Positions 24,501 to 37,600 of a DNA stretch of 64,000 bases are shown here, in pieces. The first letter of the stretch is position 1. Every line of letters starts with the position of its first letter. A program made the translations under genes and the position numbers. Where the stretch lies: contig VZSF01008496.1 in the NCBI GenBank assembly GCA_013398295.1, forward strand, positions 62,001 to 126,000, in the 5' to 3' direction. The notes beneath the pieces were generated by a model, which worked only from the letters and a program-made list of their open reading frames with translations, did not search any database and was not told the origin of the DNA. The stretch comes from Chionis minor (Eukaryota; Chordata; Aves; Charadriiformes; Chionididae).

Positions 24501-24671
24501 AATGTTTTAGTGCCTTTGTTCGGAAGCAAAGCTCCTGTATTTTCAGACAGTTGCTCCCCATAATATAAAATGTTGAGAAAAGTCAGAGGGATCAGAACTA
24601 CAGAAGACTTTATGAAACTATCATCTCTGGATAATGTGCCGCTTGTATTGCCTTCATAAATCTATGCATCA

Positions 24672-24714
24672 ACTGTATATAATACATTATACTGTATGTA
24701 ATGTATAAAACAGT
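24672..24714. repeat. Short imperfect AT-rich inverted repeat
   Basis: ACTGT at 24672-24676 pairs with ACAGT at 24710-24714, and the inner arms (ATACATTATA / TATGTAATGTAT) pair with a one- to two-base offset around a CTG loop. At 43 bases it is shorter than a usual microRNA precursor, so no RNA gene is claimed. Confidence 0.6.
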
Positions 24715-27700
24715 AAAGGAACTTTCATATAATCTTTGGACTGGATGCCTGAAAACTTTTTAATTTAAGAGTTTAAGAAGGGAGATTTTGTTGTGTGGTT
24801 TATTCTTTGGTTGCTTTGAGGAAACCCCTTGAGGTTCCGCTGAAGCCCCTGGTGCTGGCCATTCAGCCACGGCGTCCTGATTCAGGTGGGCTAGTGAACA
24901 GTAAAGCAGCTAACGTGTTCTGACATCATTTGGCTTGTTTTTCTTAAAGATCAGATTTTTAGGTTGAATAATTTATCTCTTTGTGTTGTATTATGAATGT
25001 GAAAGGTTTTTCTTTGTGAGCTTAAAAATGAAAGTTACTTGAAACCAGGGATAAATTGTGTCTTCTGGCATGCATGCAAGTAGGTATTTAGTTGAGACAC
25101 CAGTAGTTTTAATGTCTAATTTACACAGCGCTTGAAGTTTAGTGTGTTTCTCCCAGAGAATTTGTCTGATGTTTTAATTTTCTGCTGTCTTTCCACATTA
25201 GCAGTAGAGATGATCTGATACTGAAGTTCTTAGCATGCTTTGGTTACTTACAGATAAGATGGGTAATCCAGAAACTTGTCAAAAACCCCAAAACAAAACA
25301 ACCAAGCATGTAAGTGAACCGTGGGTGACAAGTGTATCTGGTCTGCTTATGAAGGTGGCTCCAAAAAATGACAATCCACTTAAAAAAACCCCAACAACTG
25401 AAAAAAGAGCTCACTGGAAACTGCTTGTAGAAGAGGCTTGACAGGTCTGCAAAGACTTGCAGCAGACGAGTCAGCAGATGTTTCATCCTACGTCGTGTTT
25501 TGCACGGAGGACTGCAAGTACTGTCTGATTACTCTGATTGTCCAGCTGGGCTCTGGTATTTTGGTTACACTGTTAAGGTCCTTGCTGCAATAGGATAGTT
25601 GCACTGCTTTGGTCTTATTTAACTTAGCCATCATCTTCCTGACTGCAGCGCTGTCATGGAGAGGACTTGAATCTCCTGCCTGTTGGTGCTTGAGCTCTGA
25701 AATTTGTTTGGTTTTTCCCATCTAAAATTGTGCAGCATCCCTAAAAGCATGAGGGGCTGAGGTGGTAGAAGGGAGTAGGAGCTGGGGAAACTCATGGAGA
25801 AGCTCGAAAAGGAAGAGAGTGCAAGAAGTTACGCACTGTCCTTCACCCTTCCTAAAGCCCTCCTCCCAGTTCAATGAGGTTTGCAAGTGACCCTTCTGCG
25901 GTGGTGCCGCAGCCAGCCCTGCTGTGTGACCCTGGGGCTGCTCCCCGAGAGGCAGCATGCTCCTAGCCAGGTAGTTTACTTCAATGAGGAGAAGTTGGAG
26001 GAGAAAGCAGGCAGGACCCTGAGGAGCTAACCTGTTTCAACAGTCCCCAGGCACTGCCTGTTTTGGGTTGGCTTTCTTCTTCCTGAAAGGCAGCTGACAA
26101 AGCCAAAGAGTAGAATTTTCTGAGTGTCTGACCCTACATTATTTTTTGTCTTTGAAACAGGAAATCAATACCAATTTTGTTTTGTTACTCTCCAGTTTCT
26201 TAAAACCTGACATACGTTGCATTGTTTTTGAGCTGAAATTCGTCTATAGCAAGAGTTACATCAGGTAACTGGGTTCTGGTTCTTCAATAAAATCATGCTA
26301 CATTTGTCGGTTCCTTTTTATATCTATAGAGCACTGGGCTAAAATTTGTCTCTTAAGGCTTTTAATTAGAAAGCGTAATCAGAGTTTTCACACACAGAAC
26401 ACAAATCTCGGTAAGTAACGCATGCATATCGTTTGAAACTCCTCATAAAATAAACTGTAAAGGTTGAATGACAGTGAAAGTTGTAAAAGCTGCATTTCCT
26501 TGTACACACAGGTGTAAGCCAATATTCATTAATTTTCTGGCTTCTGCTTGAGTGACAGAAAACAAATTTTCTTTCAAAGACCCTAGACATTTCAGTGTTT
26601 AAAATAAGCAACTTAAAACTTAAGCAGGTGTTTTCTCATCATCATGCATATGATGAAACTCCAGTGAGAAATAGGAAGATCGTGATAGAATAAAGTCGTA
26701 ATTTACTAATGATGACTTTTGCCTCAGTGGTGATGGGGTTTCTCTACAGCCTGCTGTACGGAGTGTTTTAATTCAGTCAGTGTCTTCATTTAGTCTTTGT
26801 TTAGGCAGGAAGCAGGTAAACCAAGTGTGCTACCTCAATTTCTGGTTGTAGTAAGACTGTGTAACCCTTTGGTGAAGGAACACATAAGAGACATACTGAA
26901 TTGTTACCAAGAGTTTCCAGCAGCATTAAAAAAAAAAAAACAACCGAACCACACATCATGTGAATCTCACGGGAGAGGTTTTTTCCTCAAAAGGCGGCAT
27001 AGATGTATCTTAGGGGAGAGCAGGGGTACAACGAGGAGTGGAGAAAGGAGCAAGAGAATTGCTTTTTGCATTCCTATGTTAGTCTCTTTGGAGGAGTAAT
27101 GCTCGCATAGACACAGAGCCTTGCTCACGCTCCACCCATCCCTATGCGCCCCTTTATTCTTACTCTCTAGAGTTTAGACAGCCCAATTTTGAATCATTTG
27201 CCTGTGAATTTTGCACACTGAATCATAACACAGTGTGAAGCTCCTCAGGGAGAGAACTGCAGTACAATGAATGAGCCTGGGGATCTGGGAGAAAAGAATG
27301 GCAAATTTGCTGTCTTGTTACCTGCAATTAGGAACTCAGGCGTGACTGGCTCAGCTTCGTGGGAGACCAGGCTATGGCTTGTCTTTGGAAGCAGGGGCTT
27401 ATTTAACAGAATGCGCATGACGTTTCTGCAGCTAATACAGAATTACCCAAACAATTGCTCTTCAGAGGCACTTCTATTGCTTTCCTTCCTCTGTGCACTT
27501 GGGTGATGGCTGATGTCAGTCAGGGTTCCTGTCTTTCACGTGCCTTTTTGCTGCATTTTGGGCAATTCCGTAGTTCATCTCTTAAATTATTTGGCTAATA
27601 GCTCCTAACATGTAGCCAGATTATGCATGCCAATTCCCTTAGCAGTCTCCTGGCTGACCTTAGGTGCTGATGTTGCTAAATGTATGATTAGCTGTAACCA

Positions 27701-29064
27701 GCAGCAGCCTACTCGCTAAACTCCAGCAATACAAAAACGACTTGTCATTCCACTCCTTTCCTCACATAGAAATGACAGCAAAGCTTCCCTAATTTTTGCA
27801 TTATACATGTCTGCAATCTTTTTGCAAGTGTTTCGGTTTTCTTTTTTGTCCCAGTGATCGTGTTTGAGCAACTAAAATAAACATGAACTTGAGAGCTCCA
27901 CACTTCAATGACAAAGTTTCTTTTGGAGAGAATGGTGAAGGAAGAGAAAATTAGAAAGAGGTAACAGAGGTTTCTTTGTTTTGGGAAGCAAGTGTATTTG
28001 AACCTGTTTATAAAATGGTTTAGATACATTTCCTGCACATGGATGTTTGGTCAGAATTTGCAGCTGGGCATGGTGAATGAAGGTCTAAGCAAAAAAGAAA
28101 AGATTTGGATGGCATGTCCTCGGAAACACTGTTGGCTACTGTGAATAGGAAACTGATACCAAAGACCCTAAAGTGTAATGAATGAGAAGAGGGGAATATT
28201 AATCCTGAAATACTTATTATCTTGAACTTTTCTAGGAAGTGTGCCTGAATCCATGGGATTATTTTCATTTGTCGTCTTGCACCTGTTTGCTTTTTTTGTG
28301 AGTAAACTGAACAGATTTTTGTTCTCTTTCAGTTAATCCTCTGGCTGCTCTGAAGTCTTCACACAGTCATTCGACTGGCAAATTGGAAGAATGACAGCAG
28401 CAGCATGAATAAGTATGTATACTGATTTTTTTGAGGATTTTATGCCTTTGTCAGGTTTGAAAGGCCATTCAGATTATGTTCTGAGATAACTGAATCAACT
28501 CTCTAATTTTGCACATTGTAAAATGCAGAATTCATAACGGAGGGGCTGGAATGAAATCCAGGAACACAGCGTGAGTCTTAGAAATTTTTAATTTGTTTGT
28601 TGTCTTATGGTTACTTTAAGTGTGTATATACTGCCATTATTGAGTTACTTGATTCAATTTCATACTTACTGGCAAGCTTTTGGTATATTGCATTTAAAAA
28701 TACATTTCAACAGAAAAGGTAAGTAACCGTAATTATAAAAAGTCATCCACCAGTCAGGGAAAAACCCCACTTCCAGTCTGCATTTAGTGCTGAAGAGGAT
28801 GAGATCCTCAGCAGCAGAGCAGGCAGAGTGGAGGCAGTTGCCAGGGCTGTGCTCGACAGCCTGTCTGGGAGAGGAGCAGGGTCATCCCAGCACTGAAAGC
28901 TGCTGGCATTCTCACAGCCTGAAAAGTTACCTTCCGTCAAGAACTAGGCCAGCTGTTTAGCTTTCTGTTTTTAAGAAAACGGTGCAAACCAAGAAAGTCT
29001 GAGTAGTCTATTCCACATCTAGGCCTGAGCTGACTAACAGATTAGAGAAACGTGGTCTGTGGGC

Positions 29065-29110
29065 AGAGCTGTACGGTGTTGCTCTGTAGAGCTGTATGGT
29101 GGTGGTCTCT
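29065..29110. repeat. Two-copy 23-bp tandem duplication
   Basis: AGAGCTGTACGGTGTTGCTC... at 29065-29087 is followed directly by AGAGCTGTATGGTGGTGGTC... at 29088-29110. The copies differ at a few positions, so this is a modest replication-slippage duplication rather than an expanding array. Confidence 0.7.
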
Positions 29111-30915
29111 TCCTTGCTTCTCTTGCTGTGATTCTTCATTGCGTTTGAGATGAACATTCCTGTGCAAATGATGCAAACATAGACTGCTACGAGAAAGACC
29201 TTCAGTGGAGAGTTTGCAGAAGTAACGGGAGAAGACTAAAACTATAGAGTTTGTAATCTCACCTCATATCTCTGATACGGTAGAAACAGACCTATTGTTT
29301 CACTCCTTTCGAACTTGTGTGGCCCCAGGCGCATTTTGCTTCCCTAATGACAAGTCCCACCAACCCAGCCTCTCCAATGGAGATTTTGCATATGAAGGGG
29401 TGCTAGCTTTGGTAAAGGTGTTTGCGTTTGCATAACTCAAACATGCTTTCGGCAAGGATGTAAGTAACAGGTTTTGTGGACTGAATCGTCACTAAATGTA
29501 TTTTTCCTTCACCAAAGGGAGCTTACATAGAAATCCAAAACAATGCCTGTGGAAACCGTTTGTGGTGTTTGTGTTGTTTTTATTTTACCAGAGACTTGAT
29601 TAACCTTAATCTTGGCAACCCTGTATGTTGCTGTTGATTTTTCACTGAGCATTTGAACCTGAAGCTTAAGATTCTGAAAGTAATACAAATAACGTATTTT
29701 GAAGAACTTAAAATTGCCACCCTTAATGGTGGTAACTCACAAGCTCTCCGTCTCCCCACTTAAGGCCTGATGTATTTATGGCCTTCTCACTGCCCTGCAT
29801 CAGCACACAAGCAGCTGCTGGTACCCAAAGAAGGGGACTACAGGAGAGGGGGTTGATTCGGTGAGTTCCATCTGTGAACTGGATCCACGTTCCCTCATTT
29901 GTCCAGTGTTTGCTCAGATTTTTGTGGAACCTGTGTTTCCTTTGCTGTCATATACTCAACAGGTATCATTAACACCATATACCTTAAAAAGAATGTTTAA
30001 TGTTTGCAGTGTTTTAATAATGTACAGGATATAATTGTTAAAATGATTCTAAGCAATCCATAATGTATTTAATAGGTTGCATAAAGATACCTACAAATGC
30101 CTTTTGCAAATGGTATTTATTAGGCAAACATTTCCTAGAATTTCAGGGATCAGTTTGTTTTCATACATTTTGGCTTCACGAGTCTGCTAAATTGGAAACA
30201 TCCTTTTCCTTTATTGTATACTTATACAGAGCAGACATCCAATAAATCATAAAGCTGAAGTATAAAAAGACATATCCTGATCATTTCCCTATAAAATATC
30301 TTTGCATGGTGTTTTATGTATTTTTTGTAGAACTGTTGACAAACTACCAGTTATCTCTTGGATTAGCTTGTAGTGAAGTTTGATAGACATTGCCATCTTT
30401 CAGTCTCAAAGGCAGTTGGTATTTGGAAGGATATTCCCCTCAGAACAAGGCCAGTGTTTTACTCTGCCCAGTAGAACTTACTTTTACTTTTAATAATTTG
30501 CTACCATTGGAGCCTAGACAACATTTAAACTAAGCGTTCTATACCTTATGCTGATAATTAATTTTTTGTTCAGGCAAGCATGCTATGAAACTAAAATATC
30601 ACTTCTGTTTTAAGATGCAGAAGGCATAATAAATTAATTAAGTGAAAGCTCGTCTCTTTTTCCTGTTTGAAGACTATTAGTAAGAATATTGCTGTGGCTT
30701 TGTTTTTACTTAGTGGGTTTTTCACCTGTTCGTGGATTGAATACAAATACAGGAAATTTGCGGATGTGTCGGATGTTTGTCATTGCTTCAGTAATTTCCT
30801 CCTAGGACAACTCAGTGCAGTTTCTGCATTCAAAATCTGTTTCAAGTATGTAATTTCTTGTAAAATTTCCGGAACAGTGGCCATTCAGGACAAGGAGCGA
30901 ACATGAGTGAGAAAT

Positions 30916-31020
30916 AGGATAGGATAGGATAGGATAGGATAGGATAGGATAGGATAGGATAGGATAGGATAGGATAGGATAGGATAGGATAGGATAGGAT
31001 AGGATAGGATAGGATAGGAT
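30916..31020. repeat. Perfect (AGGAT)21 pentanucleotide microsatellite
   Basis: Twenty-one uninterrupted AGGAT units span 105 bases. The array directly abuts a CR1 3' end at 31021, where the element's own terminal octamer repeats would lie. Absence of any interruption suggests recent expansion and probable length polymorphism. The minus strand gives an ILSYP-repeat open frame that is an artefact. Confidence 0.98.
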
Positions 31021-31066
31021 AGTTTGATTGGAAGGGACCTACAGTGATCATCTAGTCTGACTGCTG
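31021..31066 (-). mobile_element. CR1 LINE 3'-terminal fragment
   Basis: The plus strand reads TTTGATTGGAAGGGACCTAC, then an AGTGATCATCTAGTC block, the reverse complement of the 3' UTR of a bird CR1 subfamily (TGGAAGGGACCTACAACGATCATCTAGTCC type). Similarity ends after GACTGCT at about 31063. With the adjoining array it makes a very short 3' end whose terminal repeats were replaced by AGGAT units. Confidence 0.82.
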
Positions 31067-34000
31067 GCAGTACAGTTTATAAAACCTGTTCAGATATTAA
31101 TAAGAAAATGTTGACTTGATATCTGGGATGGTGATGAACTGTTTGGTTTACGCTTCTCCTTTCATATGCTAATGTAGAAAGTTTTATGCTTTGTGTAATC
31201 CAAACTTATACATATATACATATAATAATGTTGGCGTTATTAGGAAATTAGCAGGTACTATAACAAAAATTTGGTTGTCAGAGTTTGTAATTTGGTAAAT
31301 CTCCTTTATTTGTTTACTTAAAGACTTTTCACTCACATTTTGAGAAAGCTAAATATTTTGGGAAAGAAAATTGTCAGTTCTTTTACATGCTGCAAATGCA
31401 GTCCAGAAGTTTTTCCTAATCCTTGTAATGCACCATTGCTGTGGTATTTCAAATGAGCAGTGTGTGCAGTAACGCTTACGCGATTGAGAGGGACAAGGTG
31501 ACTTGAGAGCTGCCTCTGAATCACATTTCCAACCTCGGCAGAGTTATCAGAGAGCCCAAGGAGAGAGTCCAGCAGGATTAGTTGTTGGTTTGTAACTGTG
31601 TAATGTTACTATTCTACCAAAATCAACGGGAAAACTTGATGATTAACGTAGACTTCAAAAGAATGGTTTGGAGTGGATTCCGCTTAATCTGTTTGGTCTT
31701 AATCACAGTTTTCTTTTGTTTAAAGAAGGGAAACTGGGGAGAGGAAAACCTAAGCTTTCCTACAGTTCTGCTTTGGATAAAATACCACAGTCCTTTGTCC
31801 ACTAGATTGAGTTTTATAATGTTGATCACAGGGGTATGTTTGGGCTTCTTTTGCCCTTGAAGGGCTTGGAAGGCTCTGATGACAGAGTAACGTACCCTTG
31901 AATAACAGGGACCAGTTTTCAAAGATTTTCTGAGGCTGGCTGGGAGTTTTTGGTTGAATAAATTCTCTCATGGAAGAACTCCCTGCAAAACTGTAGCTTC
32001 TGTCAGGAAAATAGATTTTTCCACGATGGTGGCTTTTATCAGATAAATGTACAAGTGGTTTGGCACGGGTCTTCTAAAACACAATTCCAGTATTTCACTT
32101 CTGAGTCTGCAAAACCCACAAACACTTCCTTTCATATCAATTCAGCAGCATTTCTCTATTAGTACTTTGTTACCAGTGCTTCAGTTCATGCCCCTGTTCC
32201 CTCCCCTAAGTCAAGCTTTCTGCAGAATCCCACTCCGCTAATGCGGTGTGATTCTTCCCTGGAGCTGAACTTCACAGTGTGTCCCACAAAGCAGTGTCTG
32301 GTCCAGAGGGGGAAATTGAGGCATCTGTTGACGTGGTGCTGCTCCCAGGAGGCAGCACCGGCCCGGGGCAGCGCAGTTCAGCACGGGGCCAACGCAGGCT
32401 CTTCTCATCCACTGCAGTGAACCTGGAGGGAACGGGGACCATTCTTTGGGTGGAAAATGTCAGAACACAGTATTTTTCATGCTGAGGTCCAAACAATTAG
32501 CTGTTCATCGCAACAAATTTTTTAAAAAATTAAATGGGATGTACATTCCATGTTCAACTAAGCTCTGCTGTGAAGGCGCTGAACTGATGCCTGATGCAGT
32601 TTTCTGCGCCAGATACTGGAGTCCCCTTACTTTGTACCGTGGGTAGAGTCTTTTGAGAGTCCTGTGAGGCACATGTCTGTAACATTAAACAGCTGAACGC
32701 CTGAGAAACTCCGGTCTCAAATCCTTCCTTTCCTGTAACTTTTCTCTTTTGGTTCCCTGCAAAGCAGAAGAAAGGGCTGTGGGAGGAAAATCCTGCCCTG
32801 CTTCCCATGGCTGGGACCGTGCCTGCAAGGACCGCTGGGAGTCGGTGAGGACTGCCTGGTGACCAGCCCCAACACTGGGAGCATGCTACTGGCTAAATTA
32901 CTGAGAAGAATTACGAGTAGATGCAGTCTGTTTTCTAAAGGGTGTAATAAATATTTAATATGTGATTTTTAGGTATTTATATTTATGAGGCAAGATGAAA
33001 AAAAAAAGCCACAATTTTTTTTCTTGCCTATCCAGGTATGTTTCATGTTCCTACACCTAAAAATAGTACTAGTGACTATGTAGTATATTCACAAAGAACT
33101 TTTCTTTGGGAATGATTCTTTCTTTGCAACTTTCCCCACTTTTTTTTTCCCCAGTCTTGTCACTTCTTCAAGTATGAGCTGGTTTGGCACCAAATCCCCT
33201 CATTGCTGATGGTGTTAAGATAGGTAATTATCTGTTCTGCTCAATCACTTACCTCGAGCACAGATAAAACATGCAGGGAATAGACCATATATACAGAGTC
33301 CGATATTAATTTGCTGTGGAAGGTCTGCATCATAGGAGAATTTGGGAGAGCTGACAGCAAGCAATTTTAGGCAGGAGTGATGGGAAAACATCTTTCTAAA
33401 ATAGTTGGGTAAATCAGCTGCTAATCAAGAATCTGGGAACGCAGTCCTGGAGAACATAAGCAGAGCTTTCTTTGAGGGGTTGAATGGGGGTAAGGTAGGA
33501 TGCGACAAGAAAAGCGTGCTCTCAGAGCGTCTCAGTCCAGAGCAATTACTTTGCAGCTCTTCTGCGATCTGATACGTACGCGAGGGCAGAACATTGCCCG
33601 TGCCTGCAGAATCACAGAGGTGGCTGCAGCAGCTCGTGCTTTTCAGGTTTTCAAGCATGTAGCGGGTTTGGCTTTGTCCTTTTTTTTTTTTTTTCCTTTC
33701 TTTTCCCCCACTTCTTTTCACGGTGTCTGTAGCTGAGACTTGTTCTGCATTAGCAGCAGGTATTAGGGATCATCCTTTATTGCCAGCCAGTTAAATGTAA
33801 TTGTTGCATCCTTCTGGTCTGCCCACCTGTTCGTTCCCATTAAGAAAATACTACCTTTATAAAAGCGTTAGACTTCTCATTGTTGGGGGAAGGACTGTGC
33901 CATCTGTTAGTGCTAAAAGTCAGGACTGAAAAAAGTAAGGTAGCTAATAAAGAAGAAATTCAAGTCAGAATGATGAAATTAGTAAAAAGGTTGCTTTTGA

Positions 34001-34659
34001 AAGTGGGCTGAGTGACTGGTGGAAAAACTGCATGTCTTTAGTGCTCAGCCGAGCCTGGGGATGAGGGAGCAATGAAACCTCTCCCTAGTGGCATCAAAAA
34101 TTATTAGGAGGGGAATTAAGGAATGGCTGTTATTCACAAACTGAAAGATCTGATGAAGACATTGCCTGTGTTTAAATCAATCTTCTCCACCAATTTACTA
34201 CAATTCCTCGAATTTCAGCAGTAGTTGCCTCAAGAGGTTATTCAGGAGACTAATAGAGAAGAGAAGATTAAGCACGGTGTGGATATAGAAAGTACCAATG
34301 AGATAGAAATGGTAGAAGCTGTCAAGTTACAAAAGTTGGGAGTGTCTTAAGGTAGTGAGCTAATGAGCTAGTGAAAAGTGATAATCCGTAAATTTTTACC
34401 AGTTCACGACAAAATGGTCAGTCGAGATCAGAGCCGACAGGGAGACAACTGCTTGGTAGCCTTACAGTGTCGGGCAAATGAGTGGCCTGTTGGCTGGAAA
34501 ACAGTCCAGCAAATGGGTGGCAGCTGACGAGTACTGGAAGACATAAGCCCCTGACTTCACTGAGGTCACAGAGAAGTGTGTCTGCTTGGGAAAAATATTT
34601 GGATGTTGTTTAAGCTACTGCTGTAACTGCCTGTGTGTGACCATGGGATCTCAGATATG
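31067..34659. other. Unannotated DNA; two GC/CpG-raised patches
   Basis: No gene is recognised. GC-rich patches lie at about 32310-32430 and 33490-33660. The second has CpG-rich open frames on both strands and, on the minus strand, an acceptor-like stretch ending TCTGCAG at about 33608. A T15 run is at 33680-33694. The part 33900-34640 could be very old transposon DNA, but I cannot match it. Confidence 0.4.
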
Positions 34660-34683
34660 AAAAAAAAAAAAAAAAAAAAAAAA
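34660..34683. repeat. Poly(A) tract of 24 bases
   Basis: Twenty-four A follow TCAGATATG. No retroposed gene or SINE body could be recognised upstream, and no target-site duplication is obvious. The ambiguous base at 34714 (ATTNAAAG) lies 30 bases downstream, as expected where polymerase slippage or polymorphism disturbs sequencing. Confidence 0.95.
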
Positions 34684-37600
34684 GAAGCCCTGGGGGTTTT
34701 GAAAAAAGAAATTNAAAGTAGTCCTGGAGTGTTTGATAAGAGAGATTGAAATGGCATGGCAAAACTTGTAAACAGTTTGGTTTTTTCCTTCTGGAATTGA
34801 TTTCATGTGGACTTTTTGGCTGAGTGCAGTCATCCATTAAAAAAAATAGAGGGAAGAGAAATGCAGAGAAATGTAGGGTTTGTTAGCTTTTTTTCCCCCC
34901 CTTCCTTCTCTACTCTTTAGGTGTTGAATGACTTGGAAAAGAGACAAATAAGCCAGGACATTCCAGCTTAACTATGTTCTAATTATCCCAACAGAAATAC
35001 ACAAAGTAACAGTGTGCAGAATCAGGAATTTTCTGTGTTCCTCTAGAACAAGAATGCTGATAAAATTAGAGGCAGAGCATTTTAGCAACAAAGCAATTTA
35101 CTAAACACGATTAATAAGTGGCATTTCTGACCTACGAGATTCCTGCTGGAAGGAAGTACCTGGATAGATTGACCACATACCTGGTGGGATCCAGCATGTA
35201 GCACTCTGGCGTTGCCATTCTGTCCTGCGCTGTGCGTGCTCCTATCTTGACAGGTGCCTTTTGGGATTTCATGGGTTTTCCTGCCCATCTCAGCAGACCC
35301 AGGTCTAAGATATTCTTCGCAGAAGAAATCACAGGTCACTTAAGGCCTTTAAAAGTTAATGACTGTATACAAAGAACAGTTTCAAAAAAGAAAAAAAAAA
35401 AAGTGAAAAATCTCTACCAGTCTCCACATTTTATAAACTGTGTACACACACAGATTGGTAGCGAGACCATACTGCAATGTCATGATTGTCTGCTGGTATG
35501 TTCATCTATAGATTTAAAAAAAAAAAAAAGTGGTATTTTAAATATTCAGGCATCATGCTGTTTCACATGATGAGTAACTTGGAGGAGTTTATGCTGTGTT
35601 TTTTCTAGCCTGAAGACTTACCTGTTTGTCTTAATAGATGGTATAAAAAGAATGTGTTACAATGAACAGAGGAAACCTTACCCACAATAATTGAGGCAAC
35701 TGACAGAAGACAGTGCTTTCTGCTATGAAGACATTAGGAATGCCTACAATTTTTTTCCTATCTCTGTCATCCAGTTTAAATTAGCTTTGGAGGGTGATTT
35801 CTATCGTTAAATATGAATCAGATGATGTTGCCAAGACAACCTCTCCTCAAGATTTGCATTTCGCCCACGGTGCGTGCTGAACCTCAACCAAGTCTTCTTC
35901 CAGAGTGATTGGTCACTTATTTTTCAAGTGGGATTTGATCTGATGTAGCTAAATATTCAAAGTACTTGATTTTCTTGGCTCCTTGGTGAGTCTCTCTAGC
36001 TAGTTTCACTTGCTCTGTCTCCAGGGCTGGAGGAAGCTAATCACACTGGCAGCTGGATTCCAGCGTATGAGACAGAATATTTGGCTGAAGTTCCAGCTCT
36101 GCCGTCGATGGCTGCTTCCCCGGCCAGGGCGTAGATGGGGAGCGTACGGTCAGGGACAGAAGAGCTTCTCTGCAGGGTCTTTTACAGTATTTTCTCCAGG
36201 ATATTAATTCTCAATGTAGTGATGCCGTATTTTAGGCTAATAAGAGTTATACCTACTTTGTATTCCCTGCAGATGTTGTCTTATTGCAAGGTACCTTTTG
36301 CTAAACCAGGGGGACTTTTGTAGCTTGGCAGGTGCCCGAGCAGTCTCTATGCCCTGTTTCTGATGGCACGGGGAGTGGGACAGTAGTTCTTTGTTGTCAT
36401 CGTTTCCTACCATAAGAACCTTGCAAAAGGTAACTCTGTATAGGATTTCCCTCTTAAGGGGAGTGACAGGTTTAAATAATACTTGAATAAATGTAGACTC
36501 TGGTTGTCATACAGTAATACTAAATTCCCTTTTCTTTTTTTTATAACCTCTATTTTATGCCCCTTTTGCTCTGACTTCTTGCTGCTTTGGCAACAGACTC
36601 TGTCTTCTCCCTGGCACTACTTTGCACTGTCATTCTTTCAGTTTTATTAAATAATTGTGGTATCGTTCTGTCTTAAAACTTTCAACAAAGTAGATTCTTG
36701 CAAAGTGATGTTTTAATTAAGTATAATGGTAGCAATGGCTCAGCTTATATTACTAAAAAAAGGAAGGAATCTTGTGTGAAAGGTTTTTTTGCTCTTTCAC
36801 TGCCACTGCAAATTCGTTTTCTCAAGAAGCGCAGTAAGATTGATGAGAAGCTGGTGACTGAGAGCCCGTCGATGTAACAAAGCGGCAGCAGGCTGTGCCT
36901 CGTCTGCCGGTGGGCACCATCCACAGCGGTGGGGGCTCAGCGGGGATTTGAAGAGCCGCCCCTGGTTCCTCCTGCCTGGGCGTTCAGTGGTTGGAATTTC
37001 AGATTGTTTACCGAGAAGCAGCTGAAAGATGAGACAGACAGGAATTCATCATCCTGACTGAGATGAGAGCTTATCCAGTGACAGGCTTATATGATCACTG
37101 GTGCTCTGAACAGTTTGTTTTTTTCACCAAGAGAAAATACAATTTCCTCATGAAGGATTTTTTTTTTAACAGTTATTTCCAATGTTTCAATTTTTTTTTA
37201 GATATTGCATCCTTTTTTTCCAGCAGAGAGGCACAGAGAGAGGTCTAAATCTCTGCTGCATCGGTCTCTTAAAAGTCCTTTCCATTTTCTGAAAGGTTGG
37301 CTGCAGCTGAGGTGCTGTGTTTCCAGTTTGCAGCTTCGATGTAGCTTTCCTGTTATATTTACAAATATGGAATCTGTTGATTTTAATATGATCTGTATTG
37401 AAACCACAGGCATAAGTATAAATATTTATTACTCATTTTTTTCTATGCAAACTGTGAGGTTTTTACACATTGGCTCCGTATCTCATGGTTATTTGTGCGT
37501 GAGAGAGAGGGTTGTGGAAAACCCATCAAAGTTGGCCTGTGTACTGAATGAGGAAAATGCAGATTCTGTTGCGGGCTCTGAGATACTACAGTGAAGGGAT

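Larger units (their letters stand above)
21503..30915. other. Unannotated mostly unique DNA
   Basis: No gene is recognised. Small items are an imperfect hairpin at 24672-24714, an A13 run at 26928-26940 and a 23-bp tandem duplication at 29065-29110. Segments such as 20440-20640 and 22380-22700 are AT-rich and CpG-poor. The part 27160-27720 looks regulatory in character, but that cannot be shown from one sequence. Confidence 0.45.

Noticed and set aside
30842..31051. Minus frame with ILSYP repeats
   Set aside because: It is only the translation of the (AGGAT)n microsatellite.
33900..34640. Suspected old retroelement body upstream of the A24 run
   Set aside because: No reverse transcriptase, endonuclease or LTR motif could be matched, and no target-site duplication was seen.
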